Assembly: GCA_964646985.1 (NCBI GenBank)
Contig: CAZYFI010000017.1
Span: 1 to 24,722, forward strand
Source of the DNA: UBA2253 sp964646985
Lineage (GTDB): Bacteria > Bacillota_I > Bacilli_A > ML615J-28 > CAG-698
DNA length: 24,722 nt
Direction of reading: 5' to 3'
In this document: positions 7,672-15,330 of the stretch, piece after piece
How the letters are laid out: the number at the start of each line of letters is the position of its first letter
Position numbering within the stretch: the stretch's first letter is position 1
The notes under the pieces: generated by a model
Seen by the model: only the letters and a program-made list of their open reading frames with translations
What the model was told of the DNA's origin: nothing
The model's database searches: none
Translations under genes and position numbers: made by a program

Positions 7672-9694
7672 AATGTTCATTATTCGATACTTGCGCTCGA
7701 TAAATATTGGCGTAAACACCATTGGCTTGAATGAGGGTTTCATGGGTTCCTTCTTCAACTTTGAGTCCATGCTCTAAAACAATAATGCGGTCTGCATTGT
7801 ATATCGTACTTAACCGATGAGCTATGATGATAACCGTTCTGTCTTGACATACAATTTTTAATGCTTTTTTAATCATTTCTTCTGTTTCTGTATCAATATG
7901 GGAAGTAGCTTCATCCATAATCAAAATAGAAGGATTATGAACAATGACACGAGCAAGACTAATAATCTGCTTTTCCCCACTGCTCATGTTAACACCAGCC
8001 CTAGAAATTGGTTGATTGATTCCTTTTTCAAATTTATGAATGAGTTTTTCTCCACCCATGGAAACTAAGATTGACTCTATTTCGGCATCAGAAACTCCTT
8101 CTTTTCCAAAGCGAATGTTCGATGCTATCGTTCCTTTAAATAACGTAGGTTCTTGTAACACGATTCCTATGTGATAGCGAAATGTTCTTTTTGGAATTTG
8201 GGCGATATCTAGTCCGTCTACATATATTTTTCCTGACTTTTCATCGGTTAAATCATAAAACCGTAGTAACAAATTCATAAGTGAGCTTTTACCACTACCG
8301 GTATGGCCAACAAGCCCTACCATCTCCCCGTGGTTGATTTTAAAACTAACTCCCTTTAATACATACTCGTTTTCTACATAAGCAAACCAAACATGATCAA
8401 ATAAGATATTTCCTAAATAACGCGGAATTTCACCTTTGGTGCTATCTTCTGATTCGCCTTCAATCAATTTAGAAATGCGTTCTACACGTACCATGGAATG
8501 TTGATATTCACCAACTTGGGTAAAGATAATATTAATTGGTTCAATGATTTTAAGCAAATATTCATTATAAGCATATACCAAACCTGCTGTAATAATCACG
8601 CCAGAAATATTTAGTTTTTGCCATCCAAAATAAGCAACAATAAAAGTAGTCACCAAACCACGAATGATATTGATTAAATTCCATCCTGTAGACAAATGCA
8701 GTCTTACTTCTTTCATTTGCTCGTTTGTGAAATCCTTGTTGATGGTATTGAATTCTTTAATGGTTTGTTTTTTAAAATTAAAAATCTGTAAAATATTAAT
8801 TCCATTGATAATTTCATTGATTTTCGCTGTCATCAAGCTGCGTAATTCATTTACTTTTTCCGCAATCTTCTTTAAATGTTTTAAGAAATAACGTACCCAA
8901 ATATAAATAAATGGATAAGCGATAAACGTTAGCAAAGCTAATTTTGCATCCAAAATGAACATTCCTACATAAGCAAATGTAAAACTAAGAATTGCGGAAG
9001 CCATAACGTTAATCGATAGTCGGTATAACCCAATCATGCCATCCACATCATGGGTAATTCGTGCTGACATTTTCCCTGCTGGTTCTGCTTCAAAATACTT
9101 GATTGGCAAACGTTCTACACTTCGCATGGCATCAGTACGGGCGTCTTTCGCAATCAAACTCACAACCCTGTTTGTAGAAATACGTTGTGCATATGTTCCA
9201 AAAATAACTAAAATACTTTTGATAAACAAAAATACAATCCAAAAAATAAGATTACTAACAATAGGTTGATAAAAACCGAAAACCGCTTCATGGTTTAGTT
9301 TATTCGCATTGTAAACAAACACGCTCCCGTTTGGTTGTTTGATTACAATTTGGTTGTTTTCAAACGTTCGATTTCCACTTTCGACATGGTCATATATCAA
9401 ATAAAAATTTGTTTTGTTGATGACGATACTTACATCACCAAGAATCACATCATCGTCGTCTAAATGGCGTTTTTGTTTAAAGTATCGATTATCATATATA
9501 ACTGTCTTTTCATCACTTTGCGTTACTTCCACCCATGGATACTCAATTCCTAAAATATAATCATCCAAAATTGTCTTAACTATCAATGGTGTGATAAACC
9601 CCAGTAACTGCACAATCACAATCAAAGCGACAGAATAAACCAATAGGTGATATCGACCCTTCATGTACTTAAAAACACGTTTAAAGTTTTTCAT
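7670..9694 (-). CDS. ABC exporter half-transporter, BmrD/YheH-like, catalytic-site half
   Basis: 674 residues from ATG 9694 (AAAGGTGA upstream), preferred over an upstream ATG that lacks a ribosome site. A type IV exporter membrane domain is followed by a nucleotide-binding domain: Walker A GHTGSGKSS (463-471), signature SSGEKQ (571-576, changed from LSGGQ), Walker B LIMDE with catalytic Glu595, and the H-loop in IIAHRLS. Between the first two membrane helices lies a ~90-residue polar insert (about 50-140), predicted outside the cell. Length, insert, intact Glu and gene order match B. subtilis BmrD (YheH, 673 residues). It overlaps the bmrC-like gene by 14 bases, so a heterodimer is expected. 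The likely role is drug or lipid export; the substrate is unknown. Confidence 0.88.
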   Translation of the reverse strand: MKNFKRVFKYMKGRYHLLVYSVALIVIVQLLGFITPLIVKTILDDYILGIEYPWVEVTQSDEKTVIYDNRYFKQKRHLDDDDVILGDVSIVINKTNFYLIYDHVESGNRTFENNQIVIKQPNGSVFVYNANKLNHEAVFGFYQPIVSNLIFWIVFLFIKSILVIFGTYAQRISTNRVVSLIAKDARTDAMRSVERLPIKYFEAEPAGKMSARITHDVDGMIGLYRLSINVMASAILSFTFAYVGMFILDAKLALLTFIAYPFIYIWVRYFLKHLKKIAEKVNELRSLMTAKINEIINGINILQIFNFKKQTIKEFNTINKDFTNEQMKEVRLHLSTGWNLINIIRGLVTTFIVAYFGWQKLNISGVIITAGLVYAYNEYLLKIIEPINIIFTQVGEYQHSMVRVERISKLIEGESEDSTKGEIPRYLGNILFDHVWFAYVENEYVLKGVSFKINHGEMVGLVGHTGSGKSSLMNLLLRFYDLTDEKSGKIYVDGLDIAQIPKRTFRYHIGIVLQEPTLFKGTIASNIRFGKEGVSDAEIESILVSMGGEKLIHKFEKGINQPISRAGVNMSSGEKQIISLARVIVHNPSILIMDEATSHIDTETEEMIKKALKIVCQDRTVIIIAHRLSTIYNADRIIVLEHGLKVEEGTHETLIQANGVYANIYRAQVSNNEH

Positions 9695-11426
9695 AACGAT
9701 CACCTTTGATTTGGTTGATATATTGCATTTTATACCAATTATCATATTTTAATAATTCAAGATGTGTGCCTACATCGGTAATTTGCCCATTTTGTAACAC
9801 AATGATCTTATCCGCATCAGCAACCGCTGAAAAGCGATGCGCAATGATGATATTGGTTTTTCCACTTCTTGCTTGTTTTAAATTGCGAATGATATTGGTT
9901 TCAGTTAAAGAATCTACTGCACTTAAAGAATCATCTAAAATTAAAATTTGTGGGTTTTTCACAAGCGCTCTGGCAATTGACAATCTTTGTCTTTGTCCAC
10001 CTGATAAAGAGCCACCCAATTCCGCAACCATGGTATCAATGCCAAGAGGCAATTCCTTCAAATCTTTTTTGAAGTCTGCCAATGATACGGCAACATCAAT
10101 TTCAGCTTGGCTGGCTTTTGGATTACCAATTAAAATATTGTCATCAACAGAACGACGAAATAGCACATGATTTTGAGGAACATAACCAACTAAATTCCTT
10201 GCATCTTCTATTTTAAAATGTTCAATCCCCACTCCATCAAACAAGATGTTTCCCGATGTAATATTAAATTCGCGAAGCAACTGGCGAATAAGCGTTGATT
10301 TTCCCGCTCCAGTTGGGCCAACAATACCAATGGTTTCTCCACTATTAATGGTAAAAGAAACGTTTTTGATGACATCAAAATTATCAAAAGGATACTTGAA
10401 ACTAACATTCTGAAACTCAATTGTTTGAAAAGATAAAATTTCTTTGGCTTCGTTTTCGTCTTTTACTTCTGGTTGCAAATCCATCACTTCATAAAAACGC
10501 TCATCAGAAATAATGATATTATTTGTGGTGTTTAAAATATTACTTAGTGCTACAAGTGGCCCATAGAGCATGCCAACATAAACTAAGAAAGTAACCAACT
10601 CTCCAGTGGATATTTGTGAATTAATTACCATATAACTGCCATAAGCAATGGCAACAAAATAAGAAACGGCATACACCATTTCAAACAATGGTCCATAAAT
10701 AGACTCAAACTTTAAAATCTTCCACCATGATTGAATGTCTTTGTCAATGGCCTGTTTTGTTTTTTGAAAGTCTTCATCTTCTTGTCCATAAGCACGTACA
10801 GCTTTCACACCTTCAATCGATTCTAGTACTTTTTCTTGCATGTCAGCATATATTTCATGATGTGTTTTATAGTAAGAGCGCTTTTTTTGTCTTTGTTTGT
10901 TTAACCAAAAAATAGCAATCGGCATTAATATGACACTGGCAAGGGTAAGAAGGGGATTGATATCTAACATGATGATGATGGCTGTCACAACCATTCCACT
11001 ATTAAAAACGACTGTTTGTAAGAAAGAAGTCGCCAAAACAGTTAAGTTTTGCAAATCATTGGTGGCTCGAGAAATCAAATCACCTTTCGTATATTTCTCA
11101 TACAAAGCGGCATCGAGTTCAAACAAGTGGTCGATATACTTTTCTCGCAACTGATAAGATAATTTATGGCCCAAACGATTGATTTGAAAATGATATATTA
11201 ATGCAATAAAGTATCTGGCAATCGGAATGAGGGCTAAAGATAATACTAAGAATACCAATCGATTGATACTAAGCGTTCCACTAGCAATATCATCAATTGC
11301 CATACCTAGCACTTTCGAAGGCAAGGCTGGAGTAATCGAAAGAATTAACAACAAAAATGCCATTAAGATGTATTTTTTATATTCAATTTTAAAAAACCAT
11401 TTTAAATGCTTATATGCATCTTTCAT
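9681..11426 (-). CDS. ABC exporter half-transporter, BmrC/YheI-like, degenerate-site half
   Basis: 581 residues from ATG 11426 with AGAGGT upstream. Six membrane helices are followed by a nucleotide-binding domain: Walker A GPTGAGKST (370-378), signature LSGGQ (474-478), Walker B LILDD (495-499) and IIAHR. The residue after the Walker B Asp is Asp499, not Glu, as in BmrC of B. subtilis, so this half is expected to supply the non-hydrolysing site while its own intact LSGGQ completes the partner's active site. Size (BmrC is 585) and order before the 674-residue partner support a BmrCD-type heterodimer. It lies 30 bases after a repeat-rich lipoprotein gene with no clear terminator or promoter between them, so the three genes may share a transcript. 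Confidence 0.88.
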   Translation of the reverse strand: MKDAYKHLKWFFKIEYKKYILMAFLLLILSITPALPSKVLGMAIDDIASGTLSINRLVFLVLSLALIPIARYFIALIYHFQINRLGHKLSYQLREKYIDHLFELDAALYEKYTKGDLISRATNDLQNLTVLATSFLQTVVFNSGMVVTAIIIMLDINPLLTLASVILMPIAIFWLNKQRQKKRSYYKTHHEIYADMQEKVLESIEGVKAVRAYGQEDEDFQKTKQAIDKDIQSWWKILKFESIYGPLFEMVYAVSYFVAIAYGSYMVINSQISTGELVTFLVYVGMLYGPLVALSNILNTTNNIIISDERFYEVMDLQPEVKDENEAKEILSFQTIEFQNVSFKYPFDNFDVIKNVSFTINSGETIGIVGPTGAGKSTLIRQLLREFNITSGNILFDGVGIEHFKIEDARNLVGYVPQNHVLFRRSVDDNILIGNPKASQAEIDVAVSLADFKKDLKELPLGIDTMVAELGGSLSGGQRQRLSIARALVKNPQILILDDSLSAVDSLTETNIIRNLKQARSGKTNIIIAHRFSAVADADKIIVLQNGQITDVGTHLELLKYDNWYKMQYINQIKGDRYEKL

Positions 11427-11448
11427 GATATACCTCTAAATGATGAAT

Positions 11449-11472
11449 GGCGAACTTTAGTCTAAAGCCGCC
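11449..11472 (-). other. Hairpin between lipoprotein and ABC genes
   Basis: An imperfect inverted repeat (GGCG and CTTTAG arms around 11461) spans the lipoprotein stop codon. On the minus strand no T run follows, so it is better read as an mRNA-stability or attenuation hairpin than a terminator. Confidence 0.4.
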
Positions 11473-12683
11473 ACACTGTATTTTACATAAATATTTTCTG
11501 CACCGTCAAGCAAAGTTTGCAAACGAGAAACATTGGTTGATGGAGTATATATAGTCAATAATTTCGTACACCAGCTAAAAGCATGTTTGCCTATTTCACT
11601 TACACTATCGGGTATAAATAAACTAGTTAACCCGCTATTTCCCCAAAAGCCCCAACCACCAATCGATACTACAGTATCAAGCAAAGTGATGTTTTTGATG
11701 CCCGTACAACCAGAAAATGCTGCTTCGCCAATCGTTTGTGCACCTATCGTAATTTGTGCAAGTCTTGAACAAGAATTAAAGGCTTCTTCGCCAATCAAAG
11801 TTAAGGTGTTTGGAAGCAACACATCCATTAATTCAATGCATCCAGAAAATGCTGATGTGCCAATAGACACAATGCCTTCACTGATTGTGACTTTGGTAAT
11901 AGCATAATTGTTCAAAAATGCTTTTTCGCCAATCCCAACAACAGGTAATTCATTATAGGTAGAAGGAATGAGCACTTCGTTATTGGTTCCTTCATATCCT
12001 ATGACGACATAGTTCTCACCGTCAAACGCATATATCATTCCATGTGTTTCTTCATCATACCGTGCTTTTACACTCAAATTTCTTGTAACTTCAGTATATA
12101 TTTGATTCCAACCAATAAAAATATAGCCCTCGCGAACAGGGTCCACGGGTGCAATTGCATCATCTCCATGCAAAACAAATTGCGCATCAATTATGGTATC
12201 ATCATAGTCAAAAAAAGTAACTTGATAAGATAACCTCTCATAAAGAGCAGTAATCGTCTCATTGTTTGTAAGCTGTGTTAAATTTTTGCTCCAACCAACA
12301 AAGGAATAACCGGGGATGCTTTTGGGTGTTGGGGCAATGACATCACTTCCATAATCAATCGTTTCTTCTTTGATGAGCGATGCATCTTCATATTCAAAAC
12401 GAATGACAAGACGAATGATTTCCCATTTTGCAACGAGATTCAAATTATTTGTTGCTGTGATGGTATCGGGATATTTATGATCATCGCCATCAAACCAACC
12501 AACAAAGGAATACCCAATTTGATGTGGAGTTGGTAAATTGACTTCTTGCCCAACAACTGCTTCTGCTTGTTCGACATCGCTTCCACCATTTGAATCAAAA
12601 GTAATGGTCACTTTTTGCTCTTGGCAACCTATTAAAAATAACAATATGGGAAAGAGTAAAATGAATTTTGTAATTTTATTCAT
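11457..12683 (-). CDS. Lipoprotein with InlB-type repeats and BspA-type leucine-rich repeats
   Basis: 408 residues. The N-terminus is a lipoprotein signal peptide (MNKITK, hydrophobic core, lipobox LIGC with Cys20), so the protein should be lipid-anchored on the outer face of the membrane. Residues ~25-215 hold three InlB B-repeat/Flg_new-like modules, each with a GY.F.GW core (SYSFVGW-, GYSFVGW- and GYIFIGW-type). After a short linker (~220-245), residues ~245-400 hold BspA-like (LRR_5) repeats of the form IG..AF..C..L..I..P..V. Such architecture is common in surface proteins for adhesion or ligand binding; the ligand is unknown. It sits first before the ABC exporter genes behind its own strong promoter. 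Relation to the exporter is positional only. Confidence 0.85.
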   Translation of the reverse strand: MNKITKFILLFPILLFLIGCQEQKVTITFDSNGGSDVEQAEAVVGQEVNLPTPHQIGYSFVGWFDGDDHKYPDTITATNNLNLVAKWEIIRLVIRFEYEDASLIKEETIDYGSDVIAPTPKSIPGYSFVGWSKNLTQLTNNETITALYERLSYQVTFFDYDDTIIDAQFVLHGDDAIAPVDPVREGYIFIGWNQIYTEVTRNLSVKARYDEETHGMIYAFDGENYVVIGYEGTNNEVLIPSTYNELPVVGIGEKAFLNNYAITKVTISEGIVSIGTSAFSGCIELMDVLLPNTLTLIGEEAFNSCSRLAQITIGAQTIGEAAFSGCTGIKNITLLDTVVSIGGWGFWGNSGLTSLFIPDSVSEIGKHAFSWCTKLLTIYTPSTNVSRLQTLLDGAENIYVKYSVAALD

Positions 12684-12714
12684 GGTTTTATCCTATCCTA
12701 TAAAAACTTGTTTT

Positions 12715-12743
12715 ATTATACTCTTTTTTTTTGTTTCTTTCAA
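12715..12743 (-). promoter_or_regulatory. Promoter of the lipoprotein/ABC exporter unit
   Basis: On the minus strand TTGAAA (12738-12743) and TATAAT (12715-12720) are exactly 17 bases apart, about 30 bases before the start codon. The spacer is A-rich. Confidence 0.8.
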
Positions 12744-12768
12744 GATATTTCACTTGTATGCAACAAAA

Positions 12769-12797
12769 AAAGTAGGCTTCATCACGATGCCTACTTT
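12769..12797 (-). terminator. Terminator of the heliorhodopsin gene
   Basis: A 9-bp stem (12769-12777 with 12789-12797) lies 11 bases after the heliorhodopsin stop. On the minus strand it is followed by a run of T, so the gene appears to end its own transcript. Confidence 0.85.
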
Positions 12798-12808
12798 CTA
12801 TTTTTTGA

Positions 12809-13594
12809 TTAAGGTTGCATTGCACCAAATAAGACAAGCCATGCAAGGATTGATTTCGCAACCAAACTTAAAACGATATATGTTCTTTCTCCATAAAGAT
12901 AATTTTTCCATTTTCCCAGCTTGAGATATTGGGCAATCATATTAAATGGAAAAGCATTAAACGCAAAGAAATAAGTTGCTAAAATTGCCCAAACAAACCA
13001 AGGTGCTTCTGTTACTCCACCTGATCCAAACATATAAAGGGCAATGACAATCCAAGGGGTAATTCCCGCAATGGATCCCCAAACAAATGGACCCCATTTT
13101 ACTTTTCCTTTTTCAAAGCCGACATTCATTTGTTCCATTACTAGACCAAACAAATTCATACAAGCATTGATTGCGAAAATCAATAACAAAGACGCAATGT
13201 CAATTACGCCAAATAAAACAGCAACCAAAACAATCATAATCGATGAACTCAGTGCATATTCAAACCATCGGAATTTGTTGATTCCTATTTTCAAGTCTTC
13301 TACATATATATTGTAGACTTTATTTGGTACAGAAATAACAAAATGAGCTAGTGCGGAAAGAAACAAAAATAGCGAAACCAAAACCCCAAACGGTAAGGTA
13401 AATAATTCTCGCCCTCTGACAACCAATCCTTCTCCCACAACAAACGTAAGATAGTTTTGTACAATAACTGGTTGAAATTCTTCTATTTTATCAATGACAG
13501 TATAGGCTAAGAATAACATGGCAATTGCTTGAACCAAATGAAAGGCTCCCATAATTAAATTAAAACGACGTAGTTTTAGAAAGGTATTATCCAT
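12809..13594 (-). CDS. Heliorhodopsin (retinal-binding seven-helix membrane protein)
   Basis: 261 residues with seven hydrophobic helices and no signal peptide; AAAGGAGAG lies 6 bases before ATG 13594. Family landmarks are all visible: RRFNLIMGAFH (His19), SALAH (His84), RWFEY with the presumed counterion Glu112, SSSIMI, and the helix 7 motif SLVAKSILAW with Ser243 and the Schiff-base Lys247. These correspond to H23, H80, E107, S237 and K241 of the founding protein 48C12. Heliorhodopsins sit with the N-terminus inside the cell, opposite to type 1 rhodopsins, have slow photocycles without clear ion pumping, and are thought to be sensors or regulators. They are found mainly in single-membrane prokaryotes, which fits this host. 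The gene is alone between the SRP RNA and a terminator. No retinal-forming oxygenase is in the window. Confidence 0.96.
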   Translation of the reverse strand: MDNTFLKLRRFNLIMGAFHLVQAIAMLFLAYTVIDKIEEFQPVIVQNYLTFVVGEGLVVRGRELFTLPFGVLVSLFLFLSALAHFVISVPNKVYNIYVEDLKIGINKFRWFEYALSSSIMIVLVAVLFGVIDIASLLLIFAINACMNLFGLVMEQMNVGFEKGKVKWGPFVWGSIAGITPWIVIALYMFGSGGVTEAPWFVWAILATYFFAFNAFPFNMIAQYLKLGKWKNYLYGERTYIVLSLVAKSILAWLVLFGAMQP

Positions 13595-13659
13595 AAAAAC
13601 TCTCCTTTATGAATCTATTGTAATAAAATAAAAAAGCAAATAGAATGATTTTTAATAAA

Positions 13660-13774
13660 AAAATCCCACCTTAAGTACCCATACCCACATACTAAGATTT
13701 GCTTAAGGCTGCTTCAGTCACGACCTGACCTGATTCACAGCTTAATATTGGATATAGGTACTTAAGATGAGATT
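13660..13774 (-). ncRNA. ffs: Small signal recognition particle RNA (4.5S-like)
   Basis: The minus strand holds the universal SRP helix 8 core at 13732-13707 (CAGGTCAGGT..., then GAAGCAGCC). The ends of the ~115-base segment pair in a near-continuous helix of about 18 bp (13774-13757 with about 13681-13664), followed by a T run, and a promoter precedes the 5' end. The RNA binds Ffh to target membrane proteins. The small size without an Alu domain is like Gram-negative and mollicute forms, not the long Bacillus form. The apical loop reads best as UGAC (13720-13717) closed by G-U and C-G, in place of the common GGAA. Confidence 0.92.
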
Positions 13775-13779
13775 AATTC

Positions 13780-13808
13780 ATTTTACCATAAATTGGCATA
13801 AATATCAA
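13780..13808 (-). promoter_or_regulatory. Promoter of the SRP RNA gene
   Basis: On the minus strand TTGATA (13803-13808) and TAAAAT (13780-13785) are 17 bases apart, placing the start about 7 bases downstream at the predicted RNA 5' end. The -35 box overlaps the tadA stop codon. Confidence 0.78.
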
Positions 13809-14266
13809 GACGATTGACTTCTCAGTTGCTTAAAAAAAGCTTTCATCATCTGTGATATCTCTTCTTGATACAATCCTTGTGAAACTTCAATTTGATGATT
13901 AAACTTCTTCTCTTGTGATAAATCTAAAATACTACCAAGCACACCAAATTTTGGTTCTTTTGCTCCATAAACCACCCGTTTGATTCTTGACTGAAATATG
14001 GCTCCAGTACACATCAAACATGGTTCCAAAGTGATATATATGGTTGCACCTTCTAAAACCCAATTCTTTTGTTTTTTACATGCCTTGGCAATTGCTAATA
14101 TCTCAGCGTGGGCTAAACTGCTTTGTTTTGTTTCTCTTTGATTGTATGATGAAGCAATGATTTTCCCATCTTTTTCAATCACACAACCAACAGGAACTTC
14201 ATTTTTCGCATAAGCCTTCTTCGCTTGAAGCATGGCTTTATGCATATAGTAAGCATCATTTCGCAT
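13805..14266 (-). CDS. tadA: tRNA-specific adenosine deaminase
   Basis: 153 residues, normal for the family. The zinc and proton-transfer motif HAE (around 53-55) and the PCLMCTGA motif (around 83-90) form the cytidine-deaminase-type zinc site. Residues ...RIKRVVYGAKEPKFG follow as usual in TadA. The enzyme converts A34 of tRNA-Arg (ACG) to inosine, needed to read CGU, CGC and CGA. It starts inside the end of tdk (11-base overlap), so translation is probably coupled; no good separate ribosome site was seen. Its stop codon lies in the SRP RNA promoter. Confidence 0.92.
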   Translation of the reverse strand: MRNDAYYMHKAMLQAKKAYAKNEVPVGCVIEKDGKIIASSYNQRETKQSSLAHAEILAIAKACKKQKNWVLEGATIYITLEPCLMCTGAIFQSRIKRVVYGAKEPKFGVLGSILDLSQEKKFNHQIEVSQGLYQEEISQMMKAFFKQLRSQSS

Positions 14267-14849
14267 GTGGTTTTTCTAAAACAACATGGCAATGACGACA
14301 ACGAGCTTCGTATTGTTCTTTGGCTCCAACTAAAATAATTGGATCAGAATATTTAGCTGGTTTTCCATTAATAATTCTTTGTGTTCTAGTGGCAGGAGCA
14401 CCGCACACTTGGCAAATGGCATCTAATTTTGTTACAAATTCTGCTCTTGCCAACAATTCTGGCATCACTCCAAAAGGTTCTCCACGAAAATCTTTGTCTA
14501 GTCCCGCAACAATCACTCTGACGCCTTGATCTGCTAACTGCTCGCAAATATCAATGATTGCAGTTGGCATAAACTGCACTTCATCAATCGCAACAGCATA
14601 AGGAAGTTTCTGTTGTAAATAAAGCAAAATCTCCTTTGGTTCACTAATGTTGATTGATTTTGCTCTTCCATTGTTATGAGATACCACTTCATCATTGCTA
14701 TAACGATTGTCTATTTTCGGTTTAAAGACAATCACTTCTTTTTTCGCATATTCAATCCTTCTAATTCTGCGAATGAGTTCTTCGGTCTTTCCTGCATACA
14801 TGCTTCCACAGATGACTTCAATCCATCCATCTTTCACTTGTAAATCCAT
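14256..14849 (-). CDS. tdk: Thymidine kinase (type II)
   Basis: 197 residues from ATG 14849, chosen because GAGGTG is well placed upstream; an earlier in-frame ATG at 14882 lacks one. P-loop GSMYAGKTEE near residue 15, Walker B-like AIDEVQF near 86, the thymidine-binding segment ...GLDKDFRGEPFG, and the structural zinc ligands CQVC and CRHC are all present. It phosphorylates thymidine with ATP for salvage into DNA precursors. It is the first gene of a unit with tadA. Confidence 0.94.
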   Translation of the reverse strand: MDLQVKDGWIEVICGSMYAGKTEELIRRIRRIEYAKKEVIVFKPKIDNRYSNDEVVSHNNGRAKSINISEPKEILLYLQQKLPYAVAIDEVQFMPTAIIDICEQLADQGVRVIVAGLDKDFRGEPFGVMPELLARAEFVTKLDAICQVCGAPATRTQRIINGKPAKYSDPIILVGAKEQYEARCRHCHVVLEKPHAK

Positions 14850-14867
14850 GTTGTTCACCTCAAAAAT

Positions 14868-14896
14868 ATTATACATGAACAAAGTTCATTTTTAAA
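14868..14896 (-). promoter_or_regulatory. Probable promoter of tdk-tadA
   Basis: On the minus strand a perfect TATAAT (14868-14873) lies 17 bases after TTTAAA (14891-14896), a weak -35 box. It would give a very short leader holding only the ribosome site. Confidence 0.5.
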
Positions 14897-14978
14897 GTTA
14901 TTTTATTTTTTTCTCATTTCATCTAAAATGAAACCAAATATGAGTGTGTTTGCTCTTGCGAAATCATAATTATTTATG

Positions 14979-15007
14979 TTGACTTTATTTGCATTTTAAT
15001 ATATAAT
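14979..15007 (+). promoter_or_regulatory. Strong promoter of rpmE
   Basis: TTGACT (14979-14984) and TATAAT (15002-15007) are exactly 17 bases apart, close to consensus, as expected for a ribosomal protein gene. Confidence 0.88.
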
Positions 15008-15031
15008 ACCTATAGTAAACTTACTATAGGT
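15008..15031 (+). promoter_or_regulatory. Perfect inverted repeat at the rpmE transcription start
   Basis: Two 11-base arms (15008-15018 and 15021-15031, ACCTATAGTAA and its complement) are separated by AC. They begin right after the -10 box, so the left arm covers the expected start of transcription. This suits a repressor operator better than a leader RNA hairpin. A smaller GCC-TAT-GGC stem (15038-15046) sits just before the ribosome site and could be part of L31 autoregulation. The regulator is unknown. Confidence 0.55.
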
Positions 15032-15060
15032 AAGAAAGCCTATGGCGGAAGGAGATAATG

Positions 15061-15279
15061 ATGAGAAAAGGAATTCACCCAAAATACCACAACGTAACCG
15101 TTGTTTGTACCACTTGTGGAAGCACTTTTGAAACTGGCTCAGTTTTAAAGGAAATGCGTGTTGATACTTGTTCAAAGTGCCACCCATTTTATACTGGTCA
15201 ACAAAAGTTTGTTCAAGCAGCTGGCCGTGTTGAAAGATTCAATAAACGTATTGCTCAAAAACAAAACTCAAACAATTAG
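15061..15279 (+). CDS. rpmE: 50S ribosomal protein L31, zinc-binding form
   Basis: 72 residues from the second of two adjacent ATG codons (15058 and 15061); GGAAGGAG at 15047-15054 is best spaced for 15061. The start MRKGIHPKYH and the pair CTTC (16-19) and CSKC (37-40) mark the zinc-holding L31 type, followed by HPFYTG as in the family. It is a small large-subunit protein bridging to the small subunit. The four cysteines matter because many Bacillota replace this form by a zinc-free paralogue under zinc shortage. The gene stands alone between a strong promoter with a palindrome and a terminator that includes its stop codon. Confidence 0.96.
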   Translation: MRKGIHPKYHNVTVVCTTCGSTFETGSVLKEMRVDTCSKCHPFYTGQQKFVQAAGRVERFNKRIAQKQNSNN

Positions 15280-15290
15280 TTTGAGTTTTT
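15263..15290 (+). terminator. Terminator of rpmE
   Basis: An 11-bp stem (15263-15273 with 15279-15289) has a 5-base loop and a T run. The stop codon lies within the hairpin. Confidence 0.88.
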
Positions 15291-15299
15291 TATTAATGA

Positions 15300-15323
15300 A
15301 GCACCCAAGGTATCTTGGGTGCT
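15300..15323. terminator. Second terminator between rpmE and lemA
   Basis: A GC-rich 10-bp stem (15300-15309 with 15314-15323) and 4-base loop, followed by CTTTTT on the plus strand. On the minus strand it is the first hairpin after lemA, and the rpmE hairpin with its T-rich flank comes next, so the pair may stop converging transcripts. Confidence 0.75.
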
Positions 15324-15330
15324 CTTTTTA

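Noticed and set aside
9706..10170. 154-codon open frame on the plus strand
   Set aside because: It is antisense to the nucleotide-binding domain of the BmrC-like gene, has no ribosome site, and its sequence resembles no protein.
11533..11907. 124-codon open frame on the plus strand
   Set aside because: Antisense to the leucine-rich repeats of the lipoprotein; the repeats keep the opposite strand open by chance.
12538..12924. 128-codon open frame on the plus strand across the lipoprotein-heliorhodopsin gap
   Set aside because: It runs over a promoter and a terminator of minus-strand genes and has no ribosome site.
13660..13774. Riboswitch upstream of heliorhodopsin
   Set aside because: The structured segment is the SRP RNA: it has the GGTCAGGT...GAAGCAGCC core and a complete closing helix.
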